NCBI GenBank assembly: GCA_029063695.1 | Contig: JAIDNR010000138.1 | Span: 1 to 12,204 of the forward strand | Direction: 5' to 3' | Source: Ruminococcus sp. | Lineage (GTDB): Bacteria > Bacillota > Clostridia > Oscillospirales > Ruminococcaceae | DNA: 12,204 nt | Part shown: piece after piece, positions 1-5,833 of the stretch | Layout: the number at the start of each line of letters is the position of its first letter | How positions within the stretch are numbered: position 1 is the first letter of the stretch | The notes under the pieces: generated by a model | Told to the model about the DNA's origin: nothing | What the model saw: only the letters and a program-made list of their open reading frames with translations | Database searches by the model: none | Position numbers and translations under genes: made by a program

Positions 1-25
1 CACTTAAGGGGCAGTGTCAGTATCA

Positions 26-40
26 AGCCCTTATAGGGCT
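26..40. repeat. small inverted repeat (6-bp stem)
   Basis: AGCCCT at 26-31 and AGGGCT at 35-40 form a 6-bp stem with a 3-nt loop. It lies just ahead of the stronger terminator hairpin and may belong to the 3' end of a gene that begins left of the window. Frame 1 is open from base 1 to a TAG at 34-36, but eleven codons are too few to identify. Confidence 0.4.
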
Positions 41-45
41 ATCGC

Positions 46-77
46 AAACCACCCGTTCAACGGGTGGTTTTGATTTT
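46..77 (+). terminator. Rho-independent terminator hairpin
   Basis: AAACCACCCGT (46-56) pairs perfectly with ACGGGTGGTTT (60-70) around a 3-nt loop. The right arm ends in T residues and is followed by TGATTTT. This GC-rich 11-bp stem with a T-rich tail fits an intrinsic terminator for a gene left of the window. The run of A at the left arm is short, so function on the minus strand is less likely. Confidence 0.7.
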
Positions 78-97
78 AATAAACTCTGTTCTGCATA

Positions 98-113
98 ATT
101 GCAATATTGCAAT
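98..113. repeat. 16-bp perfect palindrome, also a tandem 8-mer
   Basis: ATTGCAAT occurs twice in tandem. Because the 8-mer is itself self-complementary, the 16 bp are both a direct repeat and a perfect palindrome. It sits about 70 bases upstream of the putative tnpW promoter. It could be an operator or a recombinase-binding site of the mobile element, but nothing in the sequence decides this. Confidence 0.5.
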
Positions 114-132
114 GAAATCTGCTGTTTGTTAC

Positions 133-161
133 GCTCCTATTATGGAACAGAAATGCTCCTA
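133..161. repeat. pair of 7-bp direct repeats, 22 bp apart
   Basis: GCTCCTA occurs at 133-139 and again at 155-161, a start-to-start distance of 22 bp, about two helical turns, so both copies would face the same side of the DNA. They lie just upstream of the tnpW-like promoter. A protein-binding role is possible, but two short copies can also arise by chance. Confidence 0.3.
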
Positions 162-182
162 AAACATTGGCTGTTATACGAA

Positions 183-212
183 TTTACTTTCTTCTTTCAT
201 GTGTGCTATAAT
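183..212 (+). promoter_or_regulatory. putative promoter of the tnpW-like gene
   Basis: A consensus -10 hexamer TATAAT lies at 207-212 with an extended TGC element just before it (204-206). An 18-bp spacer separates it from a weak -35 (TTTACT, 183-188). Transcription would begin near 219, giving a leader of roughly 70 nt before the tnpW-like gene. The same 11-bp core, TGTGCTATRAT, recurs ahead of the recombinase at 522-532. Confidence 0.5.
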
Positions 213-257
213 GGTAAAATGGAGTATTGCAGCTCTCAATAGACAGCAGGGAGTGAA

Positions 258-293
258 ATGGATCGAGCTGTCGGAAAGGACAATGTAAACTGA
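258..293 (+). CDS. possible 11-codon leader peptide before tnpW-like gene
   Basis: ATG at 258 is preceded by an SD-like AGGGAG (248-253) and opens an 11-codon reading frame that stops at TGA 291-293. The stop overlaps the presumed CTG start of the tnpW-like gene (290-292) as CTGA, the arrangement seen in translationally coupled genes. There is no protein-level evidence. It may be a leader peptide that lets ribosomes re-initiate on a weak CTG start, or simply chance. No similarity to a known peptide is recognised. Confidence 0.25.
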   Translation: MDRAVGKDNVN

Positions 294-478
294 ATAACAC
301 ATCTGCCGTAGAAAAGAGAGAGAAGGCGGTTGAGTTTGTTTCTGACGAGGGTATCAAGATCAAGGTGACATATCCTGACAATGTTCCCGATACGATCAGA
401 CAACAAAAAATCAACAAGATGTACGATATTTTCCTCGGTGCAATGCGCCGCAACGGAACAGAAGAAACAACTGAATAA
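290..478 (+). CDS. tnpW: TnpW-like small mobile-element protein
   Basis: A 62-codon frame containing EFVSDEGIKIKVTYPDNVPD followed by TIRQQKINKMYDI. I recognise this as the pattern of small transposon-encoded TnpW-type proteins found near large serine recombinases in Clostridia (Tn4451/Tn4453 group). Their biochemical role is not established. The frame is closed upstream by TGA at 254-256, and no ATG, GTG or TTG lies between there and the conserved region. CTG at 290, nine bases after GGAAAGGA, is therefore the only plausible start, unless the original ATG was lost by mutation. The recombinase start lies 104 bases downstream with its own promoter and SD. Coding is supported by the family-like sequence and by higher GC than the downstream dnd genes. 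The name rests on remembered family resemblance. Confidence 0.6.
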   Translation: MNNTSAVEKREKAVEFVSDEGIKIKVTYPDNVPDTIRQQKINKMYDIFLGAMRRNGTEETTE

Positions 479-521
479 TCTGGCACACTGCCGAAAATGA
501 TTACAGTTTCAGTAAGGCGGT

Positions 522-532
522 TGTGCTATGAT
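522..532 (+). promoter_or_regulatory. putative extended -10 promoter of the recombinase
   Basis: TGTGCTATGAT contains a -10-like TATGAT (527-532) with an extended TGC element, and matches the tnpW promoter core at 202-212 in 10 of 11 positions. No good -35 lies at 16-18 bp; the nearest candidate, TTACAG at 501-506, is 20 bp away. Extended -10 promoters can do without a strong -35. Confidence 0.4.
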
Positions 533-552
533 ATAGATGTAAAACCAACCGT

Positions 553-573
553 CCGATTGCAAACAGCAATTGG
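553..573 (+). promoter_or_regulatory. hairpin overlapping the recombinase Shine-Dalgarno site
   Basis: CCGATTGC (553-560) can pair with GCAATTGG (566-573), including one G-U pair, around a 5-nt loop. The last two bases of the right arm are the first two bases of the SD GGAGG (572-576). In mRNA this 8-bp stem would partly bury the SD and could hold down recombinase translation. Confidence 0.35.
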
Positions 574-582
574 AGGTCAATA

Positions 583-667
583 ATGAAGAAAACAACAAAA
601 CCACCAAACGGTATCACGGCGATCTATATTCGCCGTTCGGTGAGCGATAAGGATAAGGGCAATAACT
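583..667 (+). pseudogene. large serine recombinase, N-terminal fragment cut by an IS
   Basis: ATG at 583 follows a strong SD (GGAGG, 572-576, 6-base gap). The product begins MKKTTKPPNG and continues ITAIYIRRSVSDKDKGNN, the start of a resolvase/invertase catalytic domain. In this family the serine after Y-x-R-x is the nucleophile, here S19. Intact members usually have about 500 or more residues. Only 28 native codons remain before the inverted repeat of the IS, after which the frame runs into IS sequence and stops at TGA 691-693. Nothing resembling the remaining recombinase is present right of the IS, so this is a dead remnant rather than a simply interrupted gene. With the TnpW-like gene it suggests a former Tn4451-type (TnpX-like) element. 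Confidence 0.75.
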
Positions 668-684
668 ACGGAAATCAATTTTCA
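668..684 (+). repeat. left terminal inverted repeat of the IS
   Basis: ACGGAAATCAATTTTCA is the exact reverse complement of the 17 bases at 1827-1843. It directly follows codon 28 of the serine recombinase fragment. Confidence 0.9.
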
Positions 685-699
685 AAAACTTGACAAGTA

Positions 700-708
700 T
701 GGTATAAT
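700..708 (+). promoter_or_regulatory. transposase promoter, extended -10, likely leaderless mRNA
   Basis: TGGTATAAT is a consensus -10 with an extended TGn element. It ends only six bases before the transposase ATG at 715, so transcription would begin at or next to the start codon. No SD is present. The eye-catching TTGACA at 690-695 is only 7 bp from the -10 and cannot serve as its -35. A weaker TTTTCA (679-684), inside the inverted repeat, sits at 18 bp. Confidence 0.5.
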
Positions 709-714
709 AAAAAT

Positions 715-1836
715 ATGAAAAGTAACGGAATAACAGAGTATTTTGAAGAAGTAGAATTATATGAAGAATACGATGGATATTTTTGCAGTGTAGCAGACGT
801 AATAACGATAGTTATCTTAGGAAGTATTTGTGGATTAAAAAATGTAAAACAGATACATCAGTGGGCAGCGAGTGACAGAGTAAGCGAGTTTTTGAAGGAG
901 GAATTCGGAATCAGTCATGTGCCGTGCTATTATTGGATATTATGTCTTTTACAGCTTATCAAGCCGGAATCACTCAACTGCTGTTTTGCGGATTGGGTGT
1001 ATTCGTTTATGCCTGAAAAATCAAAGAATATGACGATTTCTCTTGACGGAAAAACGATATGCTCAACAATAAAAATGGAGAATATAGAAAATCCTCTGCA
1101 TATCATAAGTGCTCAGGTTTGCGAAATAGGAATGACACTTGCACAGCGTTGTACTGATGATAAAAGTAATGAAATACCTGCGGTACAGGAGCTTTTGAAA
1201 GAATTAAATATAAAGGATCATATCATAGTTGCAGATGCCTTGAATTGCCAGAAAGAAACGGCAGCGATTATTGTGAAACAGAAAGCGGATTATCTGCTAT
1301 GTGTGAAAGATAACCAACCAAATCTGAAAAATGATATTGAAGATTTTATTCAGGATATATCACTGCAAAACACTATGCAGTCGGTATCAAAAAGTGAAAA
1401 AAATCGTGGTAGAATAGAAAAACGAACTGCTTTTGTGACTGCAGATATACAATGGCTTGAACAGCGAAAAGAATGGAAAAATCTGAAATGCATAGGAGCA
1501 ATTCATACTGAATTTACTACGAAAAAAGGAACTTCAAGCGAATGGCACTACTATATTTCCAGTCGACAGCTTACAGCAGAAGAATTGCTTCATCATGCAA
1601 GAATGGAATGGTCTGTTGAATCAATGCATTGGCTTCTTGATGTTCATTTTGAAGAGGATTGGTGCAGGATTGAGAGCAAAGCTGTTCAGCAATGTCTGAA
1701 TATGTTTCGTAAAGCAGCTATAAACCTTATCAAGCGATTCAAATCTTCTAATAATTCCAAACAAGCTATTTCTCATTTTATGTTTGAATGCTTACTGGAT
1801 CATAACATGATTTTGAGGATTCTTAATGAAAATTGA
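715..1836 (+). CDS. ISAs1 family DDE transposase
   Basis: This 373-residue protein catalyses cut or strand transfer of the surrounding IS. The N-terminal region (about 8-50), with EYFEEVELYE followed by a hydrophobic helix, matches the accessory domain that precedes the catalytic domain in ISAs1 transposases. The DDE residues appear to be D111 (in ISLDGKTI), D174 (in IVADALNC) and E302 (in WSVESMHWLLDVHFEED, the family's W-x-x-E-x-x-H-W-x-L-D-V signature). All are present and the frame is unbroken, so the enzyme looks functional. The next in-frame ATG would remove the N-terminal domain, so the start at 715 is preferred even though no SD precedes it. The TGA stop at 1834-1836 lies within the right inverted repeat. 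No terminator follows, so read-through toward the dnd operon is possible. Confidence 0.9.
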   Translation: MKSNGITEYFEEVELYEEYDGYFCSVADVITIVILGSICGLKNVKQIHQWAASDRVSEFLKEEFGISHVPCYYWILCLLQLIKPESLNCCFADWVYSFMPEKSKNMTISLDGKTICSTIKMENIENPLHIISAQVCEIGMTLAQRCTDDKSNEIPAVQELLKELNIKDHIIVADALNCQKETAAIIVKQKADYLLCVKDNQPNLKNDIEDFIQDISLQNTMQSVSKSEKNRGRIEKRTAFVTADIQWLEQRKEWKNLKCIGAIHTEFTTKKGTSSEWHYYISSRQLTAEELLHHARMEWSVESMHWLLDVHFEEDWCRIESKAVQQCLNMFRKAAINLIKRFKSSNNSKQAISHFMFECLLDHNMILRILNEN

Positions 1837-1843
1837 TTTCCGT
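1827..1843 (-). repeat. right terminal inverted repeat of the IS
   Basis: The 17 bases are the exact reverse complement of 668-684 and contain the transposase stop codon. Only 19 bases separate the end of this repeat from the -35 element of the dnd promoter. Confidence 0.9.
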
Positions 1844-1862
1844 GCCTAAACTAATTTTGGAA

Positions 1863-1891
1863 TTGACAAAAAGTGTTGCTTGTGATAAAAT
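1863..1891 (+). promoter_or_regulatory. promoter of the dnd operon
   Basis: A consensus -35 TTGACA (1863-1868), a 17-bp spacer and a -10 TAAAAT (1886-1891) with an extended TGA just before it (1883-1885) form a strong vegetative-type promoter. Start is expected near 1898, about 40 bases before dndC. The promoter lies wholly outside the IS, so expression of the operon does not depend on IS sequence. No other convincing promoter is seen between the downstream genes. Confidence 0.65.
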
Positions 1892-1898
1892 ATAATAT

Positions 1899-1910
1899 GT
1901 ATAACTATAC
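1899..1910. promoter_or_regulatory. dyad GTATA-AC-TATAC over the expected start site, possible operator
   Basis: A 12-bp inverted repeat with 5-bp half-sites lies 7 bases after the -10, where a repressor would block initiation or clearance. No regulator gene such as DndB is found in the window, so the binding protein is unknown. The half-sites are AT-rich and short, so chance is a real alternative. Confidence 0.3.
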
Positions 1911-1936
1911 GATTTTGAAGAAACGGTTGAGAAGAA

Positions 1937-3334
1937 ATGAATAACTTTTTTGACGAGTTTACTTATGATGAACTCTTAGATGAAATAAAATACGTTTATC
2001 AGTCTGATAACAGATCATGGATCATTGGATATAGCGGAGGCAAAGACTCGACAACTGTAGTTAAGCTTGTTTATGAGATGCTTCAGTCCTTAAATCCCGA
2101 TGAACGTACTAAAAATGTGTATATAGTATCGTCTGATACATTGATCGAGAATCCTTTGATAAAGATATATCTGAGTAAAATGAATTCTATGCTCGGTGAA
2201 GCTGCTGCAAGAGACGGACTTCCCATAATATCATGCATGGTCACTCCCGAATATAACAATACATTCTGGACTAATATTATCGGAAAAGGTCTTCCTACTC
2301 CCAGAATGAACGGTACTTTCCGATGGTGTACTGACAGACTGAAAATAAAGCCAAGTGCTGACAAGATAAAAGCTATAATGTCTGAGGAAGACAGAGAAGT
2401 TGTTGTACTTCTTGGCGTAAGAAAAGCTGAAAGTAATGCAAGAAGACGACGTATTGAGGGCAGGGAACTTGTTAACAGAATGTTGAACCGTCATGAGACA
2501 ATACAGGATGCATATGTTTATAACCCTATTGTTGAGCTTACAACTGAGGATGTATGGAAAGTCTTGCTTGAACATAACAGCGGAAAAACCCCATGGGGTT
2601 CTGATAACAGCGAACTTGTGGCTTTGTATTCTGATGCCGACAGCGGAGAATGTCCATTTGCGGGTATATCAAATTCAGGACAGACACAAAGCTGTGGTCA
2701 ATCCAGATTTGGCTGCTGGTGCTGTACGGTAGTTAGAGATGATAAATCTCTGAATGGCTTTATAAAAGCTGGTCATAGGGAATTAATCCCCTTAGCAGAA
2801 TTCAGATCATGGCTCATGAGTATAAGAGATGTTGATGAGTACAGAGAAAAGAAACACCGTGATGGTACAGTATATGCTGATAAACACGGAAATAAAGGGT
2901 ATGGTCCTTTTACATGGGAGGCAAGACAGCTTATTCTTACAAGGCTTATCGAAACTCAGCGTACTATTAACTATGAACTTATCACATTAGATGAATTAAG
3001 GGCAATAGATGAAATATGGGATCGTGAGCTTGATCTTTCGAGAAGAGTTCTTGTGGATTTGTATTATAATTTGACAGGAGAAAAACTCCCTTGGGACAGC
3101 TATAAAGAACCTTTGATGAATGCTGATACTGTAAAAAGTATTGAAGATTTGTGTGAAGAATACGATGTACCAAATGAACTGGTACGAAATCTTTTGTTAT
3201 CTGTCCATCAGAACAAAAACTATTCTAATCCTAAGATAATGCGTAAGGATCTTGACAAGCTTCTGAATCAACAGTGGCTTCATTTTGATATATTAAGGGA
3301 GATAGACAATGCAGATAACGAACCTTGTACTTGA
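1937..3334 (+). CDS. dndC: DndC, DNA phosphorothioation sulfurtransferase (PP-loop ATPase, Fe-S)
   Basis: DndC is the PAPS-reductase-like enzyme that activates target DNA with ATP and carries sulfur to it during phosphorothioate modification. In this 465-residue protein the PP-loop SGGKDS is at 33-38. RWCTDRLKIKP around C131 is the cysteine motif shared with PAPS reductases. A cysteine group at C239, C253, C260, C262 and C263 fits the region expected to bind the Fe-S cluster. A GVRKAES segment follows the central fold, as is common in DndC. The start is fixed by an in-frame TGA at 1928-1930. The SD is poor (GAGAAG only two bases before ATG, or GAAG farther back). The gene is first in the operon and its end overlaps dndD by 26 bases. 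The assignment is strong because dndD and dndE follow in the canonical order. The length is at the short end for the family. Confidence 0.95.
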   Translation: MNNFFDEFTYDELLDEIKYVYQSDNRSWIIGYSGGKDSTTVVKLVYEMLQSLNPDERTKNVYIVSSDTLIENPLIKIYLSKMNSMLGEAAARDGLPIISCMVTPEYNNTFWTNIIGKGLPTPRMNGTFRWCTDRLKIKPSADKIKAIMSEEDREVVVLLGVRKAESNARRRRIEGRELVNRMLNRHETIQDAYVYNPIVELTTEDVWKVLLEHNSGKTPWGSDNSELVALYSDADSGECPFAGISNSGQTQSCGQSRFGCWCCTVVRDDKSLNGFIKAGHRELIPLAEFRSWLMSIRDVDEYREKKHRDGTVYADKHGNKGYGPFTWEARQLILTRLIETQRTINYELITLDELRAIDEIWDRELDLSRRVLVDLYYNLTGEKLPWDSYKEPLMNADTVKSIEDLCEEYDVPNELVRNLLLSVHQNKNYSNPKIMRKDLDKLLNQQWLHFDILREIDNADNEPCT

Positions 3335-5450
3335 TAATTTCAGTTCCTATGAAGGTGTAAACAAATTCGATTTTACCGTAAAGAGAGATAAGCCGATAAT
3401 TCTTATAGGCGGTCAAAATGGTGCAGGTAAAACATCAATTTTCACAGCAATAAAAATCGCTTTATATGGTCCTTTAGCATTTGGATATACTGGTAATAAT
3501 GCCTTTTATAGTAAGAAAATCAAGAGTTTTATAAACGACAAAGCTTTTCAGGCGCAGTCTTTTTCTTCCGGAGTAACTATTAAGATAAAGATAAAAAAAG
3601 AACGTGAAATAAAATACTATAAGATTGAAAGAAAATGGACGATTGTTGATTCTAAAATCGAAGAAGAATATAATATATTTGAAGGAAAACACCTTCTTGA
3701 AGAAGCTGAAAAGATACTTTTTGAAAGTTATATTCTTAATATTATTCCGATAGACCTTTTTGAATTCTTTCTTTTCGACGGAGAAGAAGTAGGAAATATC
3801 TTTTCATCTGATGGCTATAATAAGTATGTTAAAAATGCAATGCTGACGATGTGTGGTATTGACGATTTTGAAATATTACAGCATTTCTGTAAGAATTATA
3901 ATGGAAGAAATGAAAACGTAGAAGAAAAAGCATTAAATGAGGAATACAACTCACTTCAGCAGAAAATAGCTGAAACGGAGCAATATATCCATGATTGCGA
4001 GACAGATATTGCTTATAATGAAAAGGAAAGCGAAGAATTAAACACTCTTATTGAACAGCGTGAAGCCGAATTCGTTCGATCAGGCGGACTTCCACCTGAA
4101 GAAGCCCAAAAACTTGAGGAAGAAATATTCTCGCTTGATAAGAAACGTGAGAGTCTTTCACGTAAAATAAAAACTTTCTTTGAGGATTTGATGCCGTTTT
4201 ATATAATGAAGCATCTTATAAATCCTATGAAACAGCAAATAAAATATGAAGAAAAGGCCTCGATTCATGAATATGTCATGAATATGCTGTCAAAGGATTA
4301 TATTGACAGCGCTATAGTCGATAAGACAGAAAATCACGAAGAAGTTTCAAGCACCATTTATGACACCATAATTAAGAAATTTGAAGTATCAAGTGCTGTT
4401 GTAAGTGATATGATATTTGATCTTTCAAAAGCTGAGATGGGAAAATTATTAAATCTTACGGATGTTATATCATCATTTGATGAAAGGTCATTGATCGCTG
4501 CTATAAAAGAAAGAGAGGATATTGCAAAGAGAATATCCTCTAACAGACAAAAGCTGAAAAATGCCCTTTCTGAAGAAGATGCTAAAAAGTATACTGATGA
4601 GATAGTAAATGCAAGACACAGGATAGAGATAATCGGACTTGAAAACCAACAAAAACAACTTGAAATAGAAAAGCTTAATTCAGAATATCAGAAACTTTTG
4701 TCAGCTCTTGCTGTTGTCAGAGAGAAAATCCGTTCTAATACACAGGATAAACACGTTATCGATTTGAGTACTAATATTGCTCTTATGATGGAAAGACTGA
4801 TAAATTCAAGTATGACCAATATCCGCAAGCAGCTTTCAGAAAAAATCATAGAAAACCTACAGCAGATATATCGTAAGGATAATCTTATTTCCGTGATCGA
4901 TATTTCCGAGAATTTTAAGTTCGATTTATACCAGAAGCAGACCTTTACTATGATAGAGCTTAGAGCATTGGTCGCCAATGTTGGAATAAAGGATTTTTAT
5001 AAAATCATCGGAGATAAAAGCCTAAATCTTCTTTGTGAGTATTTTTCTATTGGAGAAGATGATGACCTTGAGACAGCAATTAATTTCTGTAATGATGACA
5101 GCGAATTTGAACTGTATAAAAGAATAGACCTGAATATGCTTTCCAAAGGTGAAAGACAGATATTCATTTTGTCACTGTATTGGGCTATAATTCAGATATC
5201 AGGAAAGCAGATACCATTTATTATTGATACTCCTTATGCACGTATCGACGCTAATCACCGTGAGGAAATTTCCTCAAAGTTTTTTCCAAAAATCAGCAGT
5301 CAGGTCGTTATCCTTTCTACTGATGAAGAGATCACAAAGGAGTATTATGACATAATCAAGCCGTATATTGCAAAAGAATACCTGCTCACTAATAATCAGA
5401 GTGAGAACAAGACTACAGTAACTGAGGGTTACTTTTTTAAGGAAGACTAA
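3309..5450 (+). CDS. dndD: DndD, SMC/RecN-like ATPase of DNA phosphorothioation
   Basis: DndD is an SMC-type ATPase thought to remodel or nick-sense DNA for sulfur insertion, working with DndC and DndE. The N-terminal half-domain begins MQITNLVLDNFSSYEG and carries Walker A GQNGAGKT at 35-42. The middle (about 200-280 and 390-480) is rich in E, K, Q and L with coiled-coil character. The C-terminal half-domain has the ABC-type signature LSKGERQ (611-617) and Walker B FIIDTPYARID (637-647). All ATPase motifs look intact, and 713 residues is close to the family's usual length. ATG at 3309 follows a good SD (AAGGGAG, 3295-3301) located inside dndC, so the two genes overlap by 26 bases and are probably translationally coupled. 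Generic RecF/SMC ATPases share these motifs, but the neighbours settle the identity. Confidence 0.95.
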   Translation: MQITNLVLDNFSSYEGVNKFDFTVKRDKPIILIGGQNGAGKTSIFTAIKIALYGPLAFGYTGNNAFYSKKIKSFINDKAFQAQSFSSGVTIKIKIKKEREIKYYKIERKWTIVDSKIEEEYNIFEGKHLLEEAEKILFESYILNIIPIDLFEFFLFDGEEVGNIFSSDGYNKYVKNAMLTMCGIDDFEILQHFCKNYNGRNENVEEKALNEEYNSLQQKIAETEQYIHDCETDIAYNEKESEELNTLIEQREAEFVRSGGLPPEEAQKLEEEIFSLDKKRESLSRKIKTFFEDLMPFYIMKHLINPMKQQIKYEEKASIHEYVMNMLSKDYIDSAIVDKTENHEEVSSTIYDTIIKKFEVSSAVVSDMIFDLSKAEMGKLLNLTDVISSFDERSLIAAIKEREDIAKRISSNRQKLKNALSEEDAKKYTDEIVNARHRIEIIGLENQQKQLEIEKLNSEYQKLLSALAVVREKIRSNTQDKHVIDLSTNIALMMERLINSSMTNIRKQLSEKIIENLQQIYRKDNLISVIDISENFKFDLYQKQTFTMIELRALVANVGIKDFYKIIGDKSLNLLCEYFSIGEDDDLETAINFCNDDSEFELYKRIDLNMLSKGERQIFILSLYWAIIQISGKQIPFIIDTPYARIDANHREEISSKFFPKISSQVVILSTDEEITKEYYDIIKPYIAKEYLLTNNQSENKTTVTEGYFFKED

Positions 5451-5452
5451 TT

Positions 5453-5833
5453 ATGATATTCAGATTAAAAACGTCTAAGCAGACTCAGGAAATATTTGAG
5501 GAACTGGAAAGACGTACAAATTATAAACCATATACACTTGTAAAGCACGCAATTGCATGGTCTGTAGCTGAAAATACCTCGGTTGCCGACTTTAAGTCAG
5601 ATTCAAATGGACTTGACCTTAACCGTCAGACAATTACAGGTGATAACGAAGAATACTTTAAAGCTATGTTTGAGCTGATTGAGGGTAGATTTCTTGAAGA
5701 GGAAGAGTTTTTTCCTCAGTATGTAAAAGCTCATATTGACCGTGGAAGCAAGCTTTTGCTTGATATGTACAATCATGCAGGCAATGCTGATAAGTACATA
5801 CTTCATGTTCTCGGAGAGGGTGATACTGTATGA
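5453..5833 (+). CDS. dndE: DndE, small DNA-binding subunit of phosphorothioation complex
   Basis: This 126-residue protein begins MIFRLKTSKQTQEIFEELER and continues RTNYKPYTLVKHAIAWSVAEN, the basic helical N-terminus typical of DndE. DndE is the smallest Dnd protein. It forms oligomers and binds nicked double-stranded DNA, probably presenting it to DndC and DndD. The length fits the family. The second half is acidic (EGRFLEEEEFF) and more variable. Two bases separate it from dndD, and an SD (AAGGA, 5439-5443) lies inside the dndD end. Its stop codon overlaps the start of the desulfurase gene as ATGA at 5830-5833, so both are likely made in coupled amounts. Confidence 0.9.
   Translation: MIFRLKTSKQTQEIFEELERRTNYKPYTLVKHAIAWSVAENTSVADFKSDSNGLDLNRQTITGDNEEYFKAMFELIEGRFLEEEEFFPQYVKAHIDRGSKLLLDMYNHAGNADKYILHVLGEGDTV

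Larger units (their letters stand above)
668..1843 (+). mobile_element. complete insertion sequence, ISAs1-type, 1176 bp
   Basis: The element is bounded by perfect 17-bp inverted repeats: ACGGAAATCAATTTTCA at 668-684 and its exact reverse complement at 1827-1843. One transposase gene fills almost all of the interior, and its stop codon lies inside the right repeat. Size and transposase type fit the ISAs1 family. That family normally makes short target duplications (8-10 bp), but the flanking nonamers (gcaataact left, gcctaaact right) match at only six of nine positions. The exact termini could be one or two bases off, since they are set only by where the repeats stop matching. The IS separates the recombinase stub from the dnd operon. 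Confidence 0.85.

Noticed and set aside
1..36. C-terminal end of a gene left of the window
   Set aside because: Frame 1 is open for eleven codons to TAG, but this is too short to support a coding call. Only the terminator hairpin downstream suggests it.
211..288. 25-codon frame beginning at ATG 211
   Set aside because: Its start codon lies inside the -10 hexamer of the tnpW promoter, so it would not be on the mRNA, and it has no SD.
184..486. 100-codon minus-strand frame opposite the tnpW-like gene
   Set aside because: No SD or family pattern, and it is antisense to a frame with recognisable conserved sequence.
690..708. TTGACA plus TATAAT as one promoter for the transposase
   Set aside because: The spacer is only 7 bp, far from the 16-18 bp needed. 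The extended -10 alone is the better explanation.
659..1852. Target-site duplication around the IS (gcaataact / gcctaaact)
   Set aside because: Only six of nine bases agree and the recombinase does not resume on the right side, so it is not accepted as a duplication.
1891..1896. TATAAT as the -10 of the dnd promoter
   Set aside because: It is a perfect hexamer but lies 22 bp from TTGACA and no other -35 fits. TAAAAT at 1886-1891 with an extended TGA has the correct 17-bp spacing.
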